Source: an uncultured Fodinibius sp. (GTDB lineage: Bacteria; Bacteroidota; Rhodothermia; Balneolales; Balneolaceae). Taken from it: 64,000 bases of DNA. How positions within the stretch are numbered: position 1 is the stretch's first letter; every line of letters starts with the position of its first letter. The notes under the pieces are model-generated. The model saw only the letters and a list, made by a program, of their open reading frames with translations, was not told the origin of the DNA and made no database searches. Below are positions 8,672-17,516 of this stretch, one piece after another. The stretch covers positions 535,665-599,664 of the forward strand of contig CAJXMJ010000002.1 of assembly GCA_913056455.1 (NCBI GenBank), given 5' to 3'. Position numbers and translations under genes: made by a program.

Positions 8672-9538
8672 TTATTCAAATAGGTATTCCCCGGTGCGCT
8701 GCATATGCATTAACCGCTCTATGCGATCTTCGGTTTCGGGATGCGTAGAAAACAGGCTCATAAAATTTCCTCCACTAAATGGATTCACCGGAAACATATG
8801 CGATGTAGATCGCATGGCCGTATCCGACACATTCATTGGAATTTGCTCAGCTGCTTTTTCGATACGCTGCAATGCTGATGCAAGCTGCTGTGGCTGACCG
8901 CATATTTCTGCCCCTACGCGGTCGGCTTCGTATTCGCGCGTTCTGCTAATTGCAGCCTGTAACATTGTTGCAGCAATAGGAGCCGTAATCAAGACAATAA
9001 GTGCCACAAACGGATTTGATCCCCGATCACTCCCGCCTATCGGGATGAAATATGCAAACTGCGCCAACATCGTTAGGGCACTAACAACTGTCGTTACAAT
9101 GGTCTGTGTGAGTATATCACGATTTTGGATATGGGCTAGTTCATGTGCTATGACCGCCCGGAGTTCATCCTCATTAAGGGCCTGCATAATACCTTCTGTA
9201 ACGGCTACCGCTGCGTTTTCAGGATTGCGTCCCGTTGCAAAGGCGTTGGGCTGGTTCTGGGGAATGACGTACACCGCTGGCATTGGCAGGTCTGCCTTGC
9301 GCGAAAGTTCTTCGATCATATTATACAATGCAGGGTGTGAACTTCGATCCACCGGATGCGCATCGTACATCCGAAGCACCATCTTATCCGATTTCCAGTA
9401 GCTGAAAAAGTTCATTGCCATCGCAAATACAAAAGCAATAATTAGACCCGTAGATCCGCCCAAAACCTGTCCTACCAGCATAAAAAGCACGGCAGCGAGA
9501 GTCATTAAGAAAACCGTTCGCAAACTATTTCTATTCAT
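8672..9538 (-). CDS. htpX: Zinc metalloprotease HtpX (M48)
   Basis: A 288-residue inner-membrane protease that degrades damaged membrane proteins. The zinc site is HELAH (His132, Glu133, His136), and the third ligand is probably Glu202 in REYEADRVG. Hydrophobic pairs at about 8-45 and 145-195 match HtpX topology, and the length is normal. It is divergent from the rhodanese gene. Regulation by envelope stress is usual for the family but no site can be assigned here. Confidence 0.95.
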   Translation of the reverse strand: MNRNSLRTVFLMTLAAVLFMLVGQVLGGSTGLIIAFVFAMAMNFFSYWKSDKMVLRMYDAHPVDRSSHPALYNMIEELSRKADLPMPAVYVIPQNQPNAFATGRNPENAAVAVTEGIMQALNEDELRAVIAHELAHIQNRDILTQTIVTTVVSALTMLAQFAYFIPIGGSDRGSNPFVALIVLITAPIAATMLQAAISRTREYEADRVGAEICGQPQQLASALQRIEKAAEQIPMNVSDTAMRSTSHMFPVNPFSGGNFMSLFSTHPETEDRIERLMHMQRTGEYLFE

Positions 9539-9709
9539 ATCAATTGTTGGAAATTTGCAGTTTATTTTTTCTATCTGTTAAACGTAAAAATTGTTGCTTT
9601 GTTTTAGTCTCATAAACAATATTTCTTCAAAAAAAGTGTCGGGAAAATGTGACATAGGTTATCTATTCAATGGAATGGCAAATGCCTCTCATATTGTTAA
9701 ATAATTCTG

Positions 9710-9727
9710 TATTTGTGCGAACAAATA
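9710..9727. promoter_or_regulatory. Perfect 18-bp dyad upstream of the rhodanese gene
   Basis: TATTTGTGCGAACAAATA is a perfect 7-bp inverted repeat with a 4-bp spacer, centred 37 bp before the rhodanese ATG. Its size and symmetry are those of an operator for a dimeric regulator. It also overlaps a possible TAnnTTTG-like promoter element. No cognate regulator can be named from this window. Confidence 0.5.
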
Positions 9728-9755
9728 TGGAACCAAATCTACAGAGGTGATCACT

Positions 9756-10100
9756 ATGCCACTTACGATGCAACGTATATCTGCAACAGATCTTCACGAT
9801 CGCATGACGAGCGAGAATCGTCCTGTTTTGATCAATGCGTTGTCGGAGGAAGCCTTTGAGGCGAAGCGCATTCCGGGTTCTATCAACTTTACGGAACATA
9901 ACCTCGAATGCGCAACAAATGTAATTCCTGATAAGGATCAGGATATTGTAGTCTACTGCGCCAATTCGGATTGTGACGCCTCAACCAAACTTACCGAAAA
10001 GCTCACAGAGATGGGCTACAATAATGTTTGGAACTTTGAAGAAGGCTTAGCAGGATGGCGCAGCGAAGGCTATCGCCTCACAGGCACCGATGTAAGCTAA
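9756..10100 (+). CDS. Single-domain rhodanese-like sulfurtransferase
   Basis: A 114-residue rhodanese domain with active-site Cys68 in VVYCANSDCDAS, so a persulfide carrier or sulfurtransferase in the cytoplasm. I start at ATG 9756 rather than GTG 9747, because the GTG lies inside the Shine-Dalgarno AGAGGTG (9743-9749), which is correctly spaced from the ATG. The active loop holds a second cysteine, C-x4-C. The gene is monocistronic: a dyad lies upstream and a terminator directly downstream. Confidence 0.88.
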   Translation: MPLTMQRISATDLHDRMTSENRPVLINALSEEAFEAKRIPGSINFTEHNLECATNVIPDKDQDIVVYCANSDCDASTKLTEKLTEMGYNNVWNFEEGLAGWRSEGYRLTGTDVS

Positions 10101-10125
10101 CATATATCACTTTTTGATTTTGGTA

Positions 10126-10157
10126 AGTCGCGGTCATTCAGTTGGCCGCGGCTTTTA
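10126..10157 (+). terminator. Rho-independent terminator after the rhodanese gene
   Basis: Stem AGTCGCGGTC pairs with GGCCGCGGCT (two G-U pairs) around an 8-base loop, followed by TTTTATTATTTT. Confidence 0.9.
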
Positions 10158-10206
10158 TTATTTTGTGGCTACTCTTAATTAAAACTTTGTACTGCAATCT
10201 CTATTC

Positions 10207-11643
10207 ATGGAGCAACATATAAAAAAACTCGAGCAGCAAGCCCGTAAACTTGAAACTTCGACAAAAGAGAGAAAATCATTATTAAAGCAAGCCACTGATT
10301 ACGGCGAAGACTTTTTGTCATCCCTTGCCCAAAAACCTGCTTATGTGGATTCCGAATCCATGGGTAAAGGCGTATACGAACTCCCCTTTGAGGAGAAACC
10401 GAAAGATTTTGATCACCTGTTAGCAGTTTTAAAATCAGAAGTCGACAAGCCGGGCCTAAACCCCGCCTCGGGAAAACATGCTGGCTATATTCCGGGTGGC
10501 GGACTCTACCCCTCAGCCATTGCTGATTACCTGGCGGCCGTCACTAATCGCTATACCGGCGTTTTCTTTTCATCTCCTGGCGCTGTACGCATTGAGAACA
10601 TGTGTATCCGCTGGATGAATGATCTCATCGGTTACCCCAAGGGAGCATCAGGAAACCTAACCTCCGGCGGTTCGATTGCTAATCTTATAGCACTGGTTGC
10701 TGCGCGAGATGATTCAGATATTAAAGCCAAAGATTTTAGCCAATCAGTAATTTATACTACCCAACAAGTTCATCACTGTGTAGTAAAAGCTATCAAGTTC
10801 GCCGGCCTGCGGGAAGCCACCCTTCAAACCATCCCTATGGATAGCCGTTTTCGAATGAAAACTGATGCACTCGAAGAACAGATTAAGGCCGATCGAAAAG
10901 ACGGCTTAATTCCGCTGACCATCTTCGCATCTGCCGGCACCACTGATCTCGGTGCCGTCGATCCTCTCAACAAAATTGGAGACATTGCCAACCGACATAA
11001 TATCTGGTTCCATGTAGATGCAGCATACGGAGGCTTTTTCCTGCTCACCGATCACGGCAAAGAGGTAATGAGCGGCATAGAAAAATCAGACTCGGCCACC
11101 ATCGATCCCCACAAAGGATTATTCCTGCCCTATGGATCAGGGGCACTGCTCGTCAAAGACGGTAAGAAACTCTACGATTCGCAGCACATGTCGGCCAACT
11201 ATTTACAAGACACCTATAAAGCCACCCAAGAAGCATCGCCTGCTGATCTATCGCCTGAGCTTTCAAAGCATTTTCGCGGCCTGCGGATGTGGCTGCCGCT
11301 CCAGCTTTTTGGCGTTCAGCCATTCCGCGCTGCACTGGAAGAGAAATTATTACTAACCCGATACTTTTACGATAAGATACAGGATATTGACGGCATCGAA
11401 GTCGGTCCGGATCCTGAACTTTCAGTAGCATTTTTTAGATATGTGCCCGACTCCGGAGATCCTAATACATTCAATAAAAAGCTCGTCAATGAAATTCACC
11501 GCGATGGTCGTGTTTTCTTATCCTCCACCCATCTTAACGGAACTATATACTTAAGGCTGGCCGTACTCAACTTTCGAACACATTTAGAAGATATTGATCT
11601 GATTTTATCGGTACTTCGAGAAAAGATTAATTTGCTGGAATAA
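10207..11643 (+). CDS. Group II PLP-dependent amino-acid decarboxylase
   Basis: A 478-residue cytoplasmic enzyme of the aromatic-L-amino-acid/glutamate/tyrosine decarboxylase family, fold type I. The PLP lysine is Lys303 in IDPHKG. His269/Asp271 in HVDAAYGG bind the cofactor ring, and GNLTSGGSIANL forms the phosphate site. The length is the family norm. Aromatic substrates are most likely from the overall pattern, but substrate cannot be fixed. It ends 3 bp before the convergent cyclase gene, leaving no room for a terminator. Confidence 0.92.
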   Translation: MEQHIKKLEQQARKLETSTKERKSLLKQATDYGEDFLSSLAQKPAYVDSESMGKGVYELPFEEKPKDFDHLLAVLKSEVDKPGLNPASGKHAGYIPGGGLYPSAIADYLAAVTNRYTGVFFSSPGAVRIENMCIRWMNDLIGYPKGASGNLTSGGSIANLIALVAARDDSDIKAKDFSQSVIYTTQQVHHCVVKAIKFAGLREATLQTIPMDSRFRMKTDALEEQIKADRKDGLIPLTIFASAGTTDLGAVDPLNKIGDIANRHNIWFHVDAAYGGFFLLTDHGKEVMSGIEKSDSATIDPHKGLFLPYGSGALLVKDGKKLYDSQHMSANYLQDTYKATQEASPADLSPELSKHFRGLRMWLPLQLFGVQPFRAALEEKLLLTRYFYDKIQDIDGIEVGPDPELSVAFFRYVPDSGDPNTFNKKLVNEIHRDGRVFLSSTHLNGTIYLRLAVLNFRTHLEDIDLILSVLREKINLLE

Positions 11644-11646
11644 CAG

Positions 11647-13620
11647 CTACTCTACTGTTTCTAAAAAATCTATTTCCCGAGCATCCGGTATCTCTAATTC
11701 ACGCAATAGCGAATCAAATCGGGAATCATTTCTTATGTCACTCCATATAGGATCTGACAATATAAAATAGAGCTTCCCTATTTTGTCATCAGCCGCACGC
11801 TGTAAATGGAAAAATACTTCATCATATTTCTCCATTCCCAAATATACTAAGGCAATATCCACCGGGGTGGGGATATAAGTATCATCAACTTCGCCAAGCT
11901 GCAGCATTTCTAAAAAATGGTTGGCCGTATCATCCATACCAAGACGAGCAGCAATGTATATTAAATGGGGAATATTTTTTTGCTCCTGGAAAACAAGCTT
12001 TTGATACTGCTCAAATTCATAGTGTGCCTTCTTAAGCTTCTCCATTGCAACATAATTCCATCCCCTTCCCTCTATAGCCGGCAAAAACGTTGCGTCCAGC
12101 TCCAAGGTATAATCAAACTGTTCTTGGGCATCAGCAAAGCGACCCACATTATAGTAAGCTCTGGCAAGTTCAGAGTTAAACAAAATGTTTGCAGGCTCCA
12201 AAGCTAATGCTCGCTCAATCCACGATAAGCTCCTTTCGTTTTGTCCGATCATATTTAAAAGCATAAAGTAACAGTAACAAAGCTCCGAGCTATCGGGATT
12301 TATATCAAAAGCCCGATCAAACTGTTCTTGAGCAGCCTCATAGTTGTGGTTTAACAATACCTCAATAAGGGCTTTTATGCCCAAGGCTAACGGATTATTA
12401 GGACTATACTTTAATACCTCATTTATATTTTCTGCAGCTTTTTTGTAAGCTCGCTGGGGCGCCATTTGTCCCAGGATTCCAAAAAACAAAAAACTCTTGG
12501 CCAGCGCCGTTCGAGAATTTTCATTCCTCGCATTTTTTTCAACAGCCATATTAAAGTTTTTCATGGCCTTGCGCACCGAAGCGATGGAATACTTTTGCAA
12601 CTCAAAAGTTCCTTCTAAATAACGTTCGTAATCTCCTTTTCTAATGGGCCTTGTATTTTTCTTTGGCTCCGGTCTTAAATCATCTCCTCCAAAGCCTTTT
12701 TGAACTTTATTCAATATCTCTTGAGAAATCCCATCCTGAATTTCAAATATATCCTTCAAATGATGTTCATAGGTTTCTGACCATAAATGAAATCCCCCTC
12801 CCGTTTCAATGAGCTGCGCCGTAACACGAATCTTATCCTTGTTTTTTCGTACACTTCCTTCCAAGATATGACTCACCATTAATTCTTCACCAATGGTTCG
12901 TATATCTACATTTCGTCCCTTATAAGCAAAGGCCGAGGTTCGGGAAGTAACATTAAGCCGCTCCATTTTGGTTAGTCCGTTAATCACTTCTTCGGTAAGG
13001 CCATCACTAAAATATTCGAAGCCCTTCTCATCACTCATATTCACAAAGGGCAATACGGCCAATCGATTTGTAATCCGACCACTTTTGGCTTTAATTTCTC
13101 GCGCCGTTGGTACATTAATCCCCTCATTCGTTACGGCAAAAATTGAAATGGGATACTTTACATTCTTCAGTTCAAATGTTCCCAGCTCCTTGGTCCTTAT
13201 ATCCCGGTGATTTCTAACTTCATTATGTACTTTCTGTGAAATCAAAATGCCCCCTGAAATAGCCAGTGGTTCCAACCGGGAAGCAATATTTACCGCATCT
13301 CCATAAGCATCTTCATCATTGTAAGCGATATCTCCCATATGCAGCCCAATGCGGAGTGGTAAATAGGGATCAGCCAAATCATTCTGAATTTTAATGGCAC
13401 ACATAACAGCATTATAAGCACTGTTAAAAATAGTGAGGGCTCCGTCGCCGTAGTAGTGAAGTACCTGCCCGTCAAATGCTGTAGCTCTCTCGTTCAGCAC
13501 CTGGCGATGCCGCTCCTTTTTTCTATTCGCTTTATCTTCGTCTTCCTGCATCATAGCTGTGTAACCGACAATGTCGGTAAACATAACAGCTGCAAGCAAA
13601 CGGGTTGTTTGGACGCCCAT
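11647..13620 (-). CDS. Class III nucleotidyl cyclase fused to a TolB/FlgO-like domain and TPR repeats
   Basis: A 657-residue protein without an evident signal peptide. The N-terminal cyclase domain (1-180) keeps the metal-binding Asp16 (VMFTDIVGYT) and Asp59 (YYGDGAL) and the transition-state Asn111/Arg115 (DAVNIASRLE), so catalysis looks possible. Residues about 190-310 resemble the TolB N-terminal/FlgO-type domain (RLAVLPFVNMS, LEGSVRK). The C-terminal half is at least five TPR-like repeats ending in an acidic tail. I infer a cAMP-producing or ligand-gated signalling protein. It converges with the decarboxylase. Confidence 0.87.
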   Translation of the reverse strand: MGVQTTRLLAAVMFTDIVGYTAMMQEDEDKANRKKERHRQVLNERATAFDGQVLHYYGDGALTIFNSAYNAVMCAIKIQNDLADPYLPLRIGLHMGDIAYNDEDAYGDAVNIASRLEPLAISGGILISQKVHNEVRNHRDIRTKELGTFELKNVKYPISIFAVTNEGINVPTAREIKAKSGRITNRLAVLPFVNMSDEKGFEYFSDGLTEEVINGLTKMERLNVTSRTSAFAYKGRNVDIRTIGEELMVSHILEGSVRKNKDKIRVTAQLIETGGGFHLWSETYEHHLKDIFEIQDGISQEILNKVQKGFGGDDLRPEPKKNTRPIRKGDYERYLEGTFELQKYSIASVRKAMKNFNMAVEKNARNENSRTALAKSFLFFGILGQMAPQRAYKKAAENINEVLKYSPNNPLALGIKALIEVLLNHNYEAAQEQFDRAFDINPDSSELCYCYFMLLNMIGQNERSLSWIERALALEPANILFNSELARAYYNVGRFADAQEQFDYTLELDATFLPAIEGRGWNYVAMEKLKKAHYEFEQYQKLVFQEQKNIPHLIYIAARLGMDDTANHFLEMLQLGEVDDTYIPTPVDIALVYLGMEKYDEVFFHLQRAADDKIGKLYFILSDPIWSDIRNDSRFDSLLRELEIPDAREIDFLETVE

Positions 13621-13754
13621 TATAGCCGTATTAAATTCCGGTCTGAGATATCAGATCCGCGCTTTTCTTTCAAACCCTTTGTAGTTCAAACATACATAAA
13701 CCTTTGAATAAATATCGGTTAGAGTGTGTTAATTTTTCGACTAATAAAATGACT

Positions 13755-14366
13755 TTATGCAGTAAGCCAATTTAGGATCGTATCTAAAATTACCCCCTTC
13801 CTTTCCTGTGAAAACCCGTTTCCCGATACACTACTATCCATCCCAAACAACGACTGGTGTATAGGACCTGCAACAACAGGATAATAGCAAAGTGCAAAAA
13901 TGTTCATGAGTAAATCCTGGACACTTACGGATGCAATTTCATAATTTGCCGCAGCATCCGTTAACTCTTCCTCAAAAGCTTTAACCTGTAGCTCCACCTG
14001 TTCCTCAAAGATAGGCTGCAACCAATCTGACTTTCTACTTATTTCCGTAATTACAAAAGCCAAAACCCGGGGATTTTGATCTGCTTTTTGCAAACTGTTT
14101 TCGATGAGTAACTCTATCTTTTTAAACAGCGAGACATCCTTTGATAGAAGATCATTCAGATCTTCAAATATTACCTGCACCGATTGCCTATATACATGCT
14201 CAAAAAGTTCTTTTTTCGTATTAAAATAATAATGGATCATCGCTTTGGTTACTCCGATCTGATCGGCAATATTATGGAGTCGAGCCCCCTCAAATCCATG
14301 CGTCAAAAACTCGTTACGGGCCGCCTCAATAATTTCCTGCCGGGTATCTTTCGACTGCTTACTCAT
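13755..14366 (-). CDS. TetR/AcrR-family transcriptional regulator
   Basis: A 203-residue repressor-type protein. The N-terminal HTH (about 10-58) carries EAARNEFLTHGFEGARLHNIA and GVTKAMIHYYFNTKKELF features. The remainder is a helical ligand and dimer domain. It is divergent from the nfeD gene with a 238-bp spacer. An imperfect AACTA-AA-TAGTT dyad directly before its own start (14369-14380) could be an autoregulatory operator. The ligand is unknown. Confidence 0.9.
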   Translation of the reverse strand: MSKQSKDTRQEIIEAARNEFLTHGFEGARLHNIADQIGVTKAMIHYYFNTKKELFEHVYRQSVQVIFEDLNDLLSKDVSLFKKIELLIENSLQKADQNPRVLAFVITEISRKSDWLQPIFEEQVELQVKAFEEELTDAAANYEIASVSVQDLLMNIFALCYYPVVAGPIHQSLFGMDSSVSGNGFSQERKGVILDTILNWLTA

Positions 14367-14604
14367 AGAACTAAATAGTTAGTTAGTGTGTTTACTTAAA
14401 GCTAACCGTTACTTCGGGAAAGGGCAAGCTATTAATTGGATGGTTAGTACCAACTGCTGCTAAAAGAACCACATGCTGACTGATAAACGATAGATGCTTA
14501 ACTATATGCATCCAAACAACTAAATATTGGCTACTTATTTTTCAACATCATTATAAATTATTTACTTGTATTGTTTCCAATATCCTTTTTGATAACTTAA
14601 CAGC

Positions 14605-15942
14605 ATGAAACAGCTAATTATTATCACATTCTTTGCTTTTTTCACAACGGGAGTTTCAGCTCAACCTGATACAACTGTCACCGACTCCGTTCAACAGGCA
14701 AGCTCCCGACCGATCGTAACCATGATCTCGGTAGAAGGATCAATTTCTCCTACCACAACCAATTATATCAATCGGGGAATAAAGACGGCGCATGAACAAG
14801 GTGCTGAAGCCCTTATTATTAAGCTCGATACCCCCGGCGGACTGTTAGAATCCACAAAGAATATCGTTCAGTCTTTTCTTGAATCCGACGACCTGCCAAT
14901 TATTGTATATGTTGCACCCGAGGGTGCGCGTGCTGCCAGTGCCGGGACATTTATCACCATGGCCGCCCATGTAGCAGCAATGGCTCCTACAACAACCATA
15001 GGTGCCGCATCTCCCGTGCAGATGGGGGGAGGACAATCTGATACGGTCATGCAGAAAAAGATTTTCAATTACTCCGAAAGCTTTATTGAGAGCATTGCTA
15101 ATCGGCGTGACCGTAATGCTGAGTGGGCCAGATCTGCTGTTCGAGACGGAGAGTCAATTACAGCAGAAGAAGCCCTCGAGCTCAACGTAATCGATCTTAT
15201 TGCCTCTGATACAGACGAACTCCTCCAAAATATAGATGGCCGTACTTTCAATGGAGATACGTTGGTAACAAATAATGCAACCATAGAAGAAGTACCAACA
15301 AACTTTGCCGAAAAATTCTTTAGCTTTATCATGCGCCCCGAGGTAATGCTCATTCTCACGATGATTGCCATTTATGGCATTATCGGTGAGGTGACAAATC
15401 CGGGTGCCATTGTACCCGGAGTAGCCGGGGTTATCGCCCTTGTGCTTGTACTATATGCCTCTGCAGCCATGCCTATAAATATTGCCGGATTTGCACTTAT
15501 AGGGTTAGCCATAATCTTATTTGTTGCCGAAGCTTTTACCCCTACCTTTGGATTACTCATAGCTGGCGGCTCTGTATCTTTCTTCCTGGGAGCACTTATG
15601 CTTTTCCAGGATTTACCCGAATCTATGGAGCTTTCATGGGCATGGCTTGTCCCAGCCACCATCTTAACAGCTCTCTTTTTTATCTGGATTGTCACTGAAG
15701 GAATTCGAGCACAGTTTACCGATAGCAAAACAGGTAAAAGTTCAATGATCGGCAAGCAAGCTGAAGTGGTTGACAGGATTGACAATAGCAACGGAAAGGT
15801 TTTCGTGAACGGAGAATACTGGGATGCAGTTAGCGATGAAAGTACGATCGAAGAAGGAGAACTATGTGAGATTACCGAGATCCAAGGACTTAAAATGAAA
15901 GTAAGACCTCTATCAAAGTCACCAAATACTAATAACGGATAG
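14605..15942 (+). CDS. NfeD-family membrane-bound ClpP-class serine protease
   Basis: A 445-residue long-form NfeD. The signal MKQLIIITFFAFFTTGVSAQ is followed by a ClpP/SppA-like protease domain (30-215) with the probable nucleophile Ser112 in GARAASAGTF. A polytopic membrane region (about 233-370) and a C-terminal OB-fold NfeD domain (about 380-440) follow. In characterised archaeal pairs this protease cleaves the C-terminal region of its stomatin partner, and a slipin gene follows 42 bp downstream. I see no obvious catalytic lysine by eye. The role is membrane-quality or microdomain control. Confidence 0.92.
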   Translation: MKQLIIITFFAFFTTGVSAQPDTTVTDSVQQASSRPIVTMISVEGSISPTTTNYINRGIKTAHEQGAEALIIKLDTPGGLLESTKNIVQSFLESDDLPIIVYVAPEGARAASAGTFITMAAHVAAMAPTTTIGAASPVQMGGGQSDTVMQKKIFNYSESFIESIANRRDRNAEWARSAVRDGESITAEEALELNVIDLIASDTDELLQNIDGRTFNGDTLVTNNATIEEVPTNFAEKFFSFIMRPEVMLILTMIAIYGIIGEVTNPGAIVPGVAGVIALVLVLYASAAMPINIAGFALIGLAIILFVAEAFTPTFGLLIAGGSVSFFLGALMLFQDLPESMELSWAWLVPATILTALFFIWIVTEGIRAQFTDSKTGKSSMIGKQAEVVDRIDNSNGKVFVNGEYWDAVSDESTIEEGELCEITEIQGLKMKVRPLSKSPNTNNG

Positions 15943-15984
15943 CAATATTTTAACAGCTATTACTAATCCCTAAACAAGAAGCTT

Positions 15985-16809
15985 ATGGAAAGTTCGACTC
16001 AATTTTTTGATATGATAACGTGGATCATCACTATTGCTGTTTTAGCAGCAATACTGTTGCCGCAGATTTTTAAAATACTTCGAGAGTATGAACGTGCTGT
16101 TGTCTTTCGGCTTGGTAAATTTCATAAAACCAAGGGACCGGGACTTATCATGTTGATCCCCTTCATCGATAAAATTGAGCGCGTTGACCTTCGGGTGTTA
16201 ACGATCAACGTAGATCGACAGGAGGTTATCACCAAAGATAACGTTACGGTACACGTTGATGCTATTACCTTTTTCCGCGTTATCGATGCCGAAGCAGCCA
16301 CCATACAGGTAGAGAAATATATCCACGCCACTTCGATGCTGGCACAAACAACCTTGCGAAGTATTGTGGGACAGGTAGAACTGGACGAATTGCTGGCCGA
16401 GCGCGATAAAGTAAATAAGAACATACAGGAAATTATTGACCGCCAGACTGATCCATGGGGAATTAAGGTTGTTTCCGTAGAAGTTCGCGATGTAGTACTT
16501 CCCGAAAACATGAAGCGTGCTATGGCTCGTCAGGCCGAAACTGAGCGCGATCGTCGAGCAAAAGTGATTAATGCCGAGGGTGAATTCCAAGCAGCTGAAC
16601 GACTAGTCGAAGCGGCTACCATGATGAGAGAAGCCCCAATGGCACTACAACTGCGATTCCTGCAAACCATGAGCGACATCAGCGAAGAGAATGCTACTTT
16701 TGCCTTTATGCCGCTACCAATGGAAATGCTCGAAGTCTTTAAAGATATGTCGGGAGTAGATATACCTCAGATCAATGACGATTCTAACGACTCGGATGAA
16801 CAATCATAG
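15985..16809 (+). CDS. Slipin (stomatin/SPFH-family) membrane protein
   Basis: A 274-residue protein with one N-terminal membrane segment (about 9-32) and an SPFH domain (about 35-200) beginning EYERAVVFRLGKF, with DLRVLTINVDRQEV. A helical oligomerisation region with RQAETERDRRAKV follows, and the tail is acidic (SNDSDEQS). It is in an operon with the NfeD protease, the standard arrangement, so it is the likely partner or substrate. It probably forms membrane scaffolds. Confidence 0.95.
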   Translation: MESSTQFFDMITWIITIAVLAAILLPQIFKILREYERAVVFRLGKFHKTKGPGLIMLIPFIDKIERVDLRVLTINVDRQEVITKDNVTVHVDAITFFRVIDAEAATIQVEKYIHATSMLAQTTLRSIVGQVELDELLAERDKVNKNIQEIIDRQTDPWGIKVVSVEVRDVVLPENMKRAMARQAETERDRRAKVINAEGEFQAAERLVEAATMMREAPMALQLRFLQTMSDISEENATFAFMPLPMEMLEVFKDMSGVDIPQINDDSNDSDEQS

Positions 16810-16853
16810 TCAATTACCCGAATACTAGTTGCAATTTTATTTAATGCTATTTT

Positions 16854-16889
16854 ACTGGCGCGGCCTATCAGGCTTGCGCCAGTTTTTAT
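16854..16889 (+). terminator. Terminator after the nfeD-slipin operon
   Basis: A perfect 8-bp stem ACTGGCGC/GCGCCAGT with a 14-base loop, followed by TTTTTATT. Confidence 0.88.
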
Positions 16890-16951
16890 TACGAATGATC
16901 CATTAGCTTCTGATGTTACTGCTGTATAACAAGAAATAAGTCCCGCGGCCC

Positions 16952-17512
16952 ATGAGAATTCTATCAGTCCTCATATTTATTGTTCTTTTACCCCTAACAA
17001 GCTGCCATGCACAACAAGAAAAAAGTAGTACTACCAATCCCGAAGTAGCGAAAAATTCTTCGGAGATCAAGCCCTATAATCCCTATTATTCCCGGACGGA
17101 CACAACCAAACTAAATCTCCCCGACTCGGTTTGGAAGAAGATTCTCAAACCCAAAGTCTATCATATTGCTCGTGAAAAGGGCACCGAACGAGAATACTCC
17201 GGCAAATACTGGGATTATAAAGGCAAAGGCACATATCATTGCGCAGTATGTGGTAACAAGCTCTTTGAATCGGAAGCAAAATACATGAGTCATTGCGGCT
17301 GGCCCAGCTTTTTTGAACCGGTGGGATTAAACAGCGTCAAATTTAAACCCGATAACTCACACGGAATGCAGCGCACGGAGGTACTTTGCGGACGCTGCAA
17401 CTCACACCTTGGACATATCTTTAATGACGGGCCGCCGCCAACAGGCAAGCGTTACTGCATGAACTCTCTTGTATTGGACTTTGTACCAAACGACAGTACA
17501 GAAAAGAACTGA
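16952..17512 (+). CDS. msrB: Peptide methionine sulfoxide reductase B, predicted lipoprotein
   Basis: This 186-residue protein reduces methionine-R-sulfoxide in proteins. The zinc cysteines are Cys97/Cys100 (HCAVC) and Cys146/Cys149 (CGRC). The catalytic cysteine is Cys169 in KRYCMNS, with GWPSF and SHLGHIF also present. The N-terminus has a lipoprotein signal ending LPLTSC (Cys18), so it should act in the periplasm on envelope proteins rather than in the cytoplasm. It is convergent with the DUF457 gene, 4 bp apart. Confidence 0.93.
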   Translation: MRILSVLIFIVLLPLTSCHAQQEKSSTTNPEVAKNSSEIKPYNPYYSRTDTTKLNLPDSVWKKILKPKVYHIAREKGTEREYSGKYWDYKGKGTYHCAVCGNKLFESEAKYMSHCGWPSFFEPVGLNSVKFKPDNSHGMQRTEVLCGRCNSHLGHIFNDGPPPTGKRYCMNSLVLDFVPNDSTEKN

Positions 17513-17516
17513 GTGT

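Noticed and set aside
9045..9401. Long plus-strand frame inside htpX
   Set aside because: It is the shadow of a clear M48 protease gene on the other strand.
14490..14520. GATGC...GCATC imperfect dyad between tetR and nfeD
   Set aside because: It is one of several weak symmetric patterns in AT-rich DNA, with no second copy to support it.
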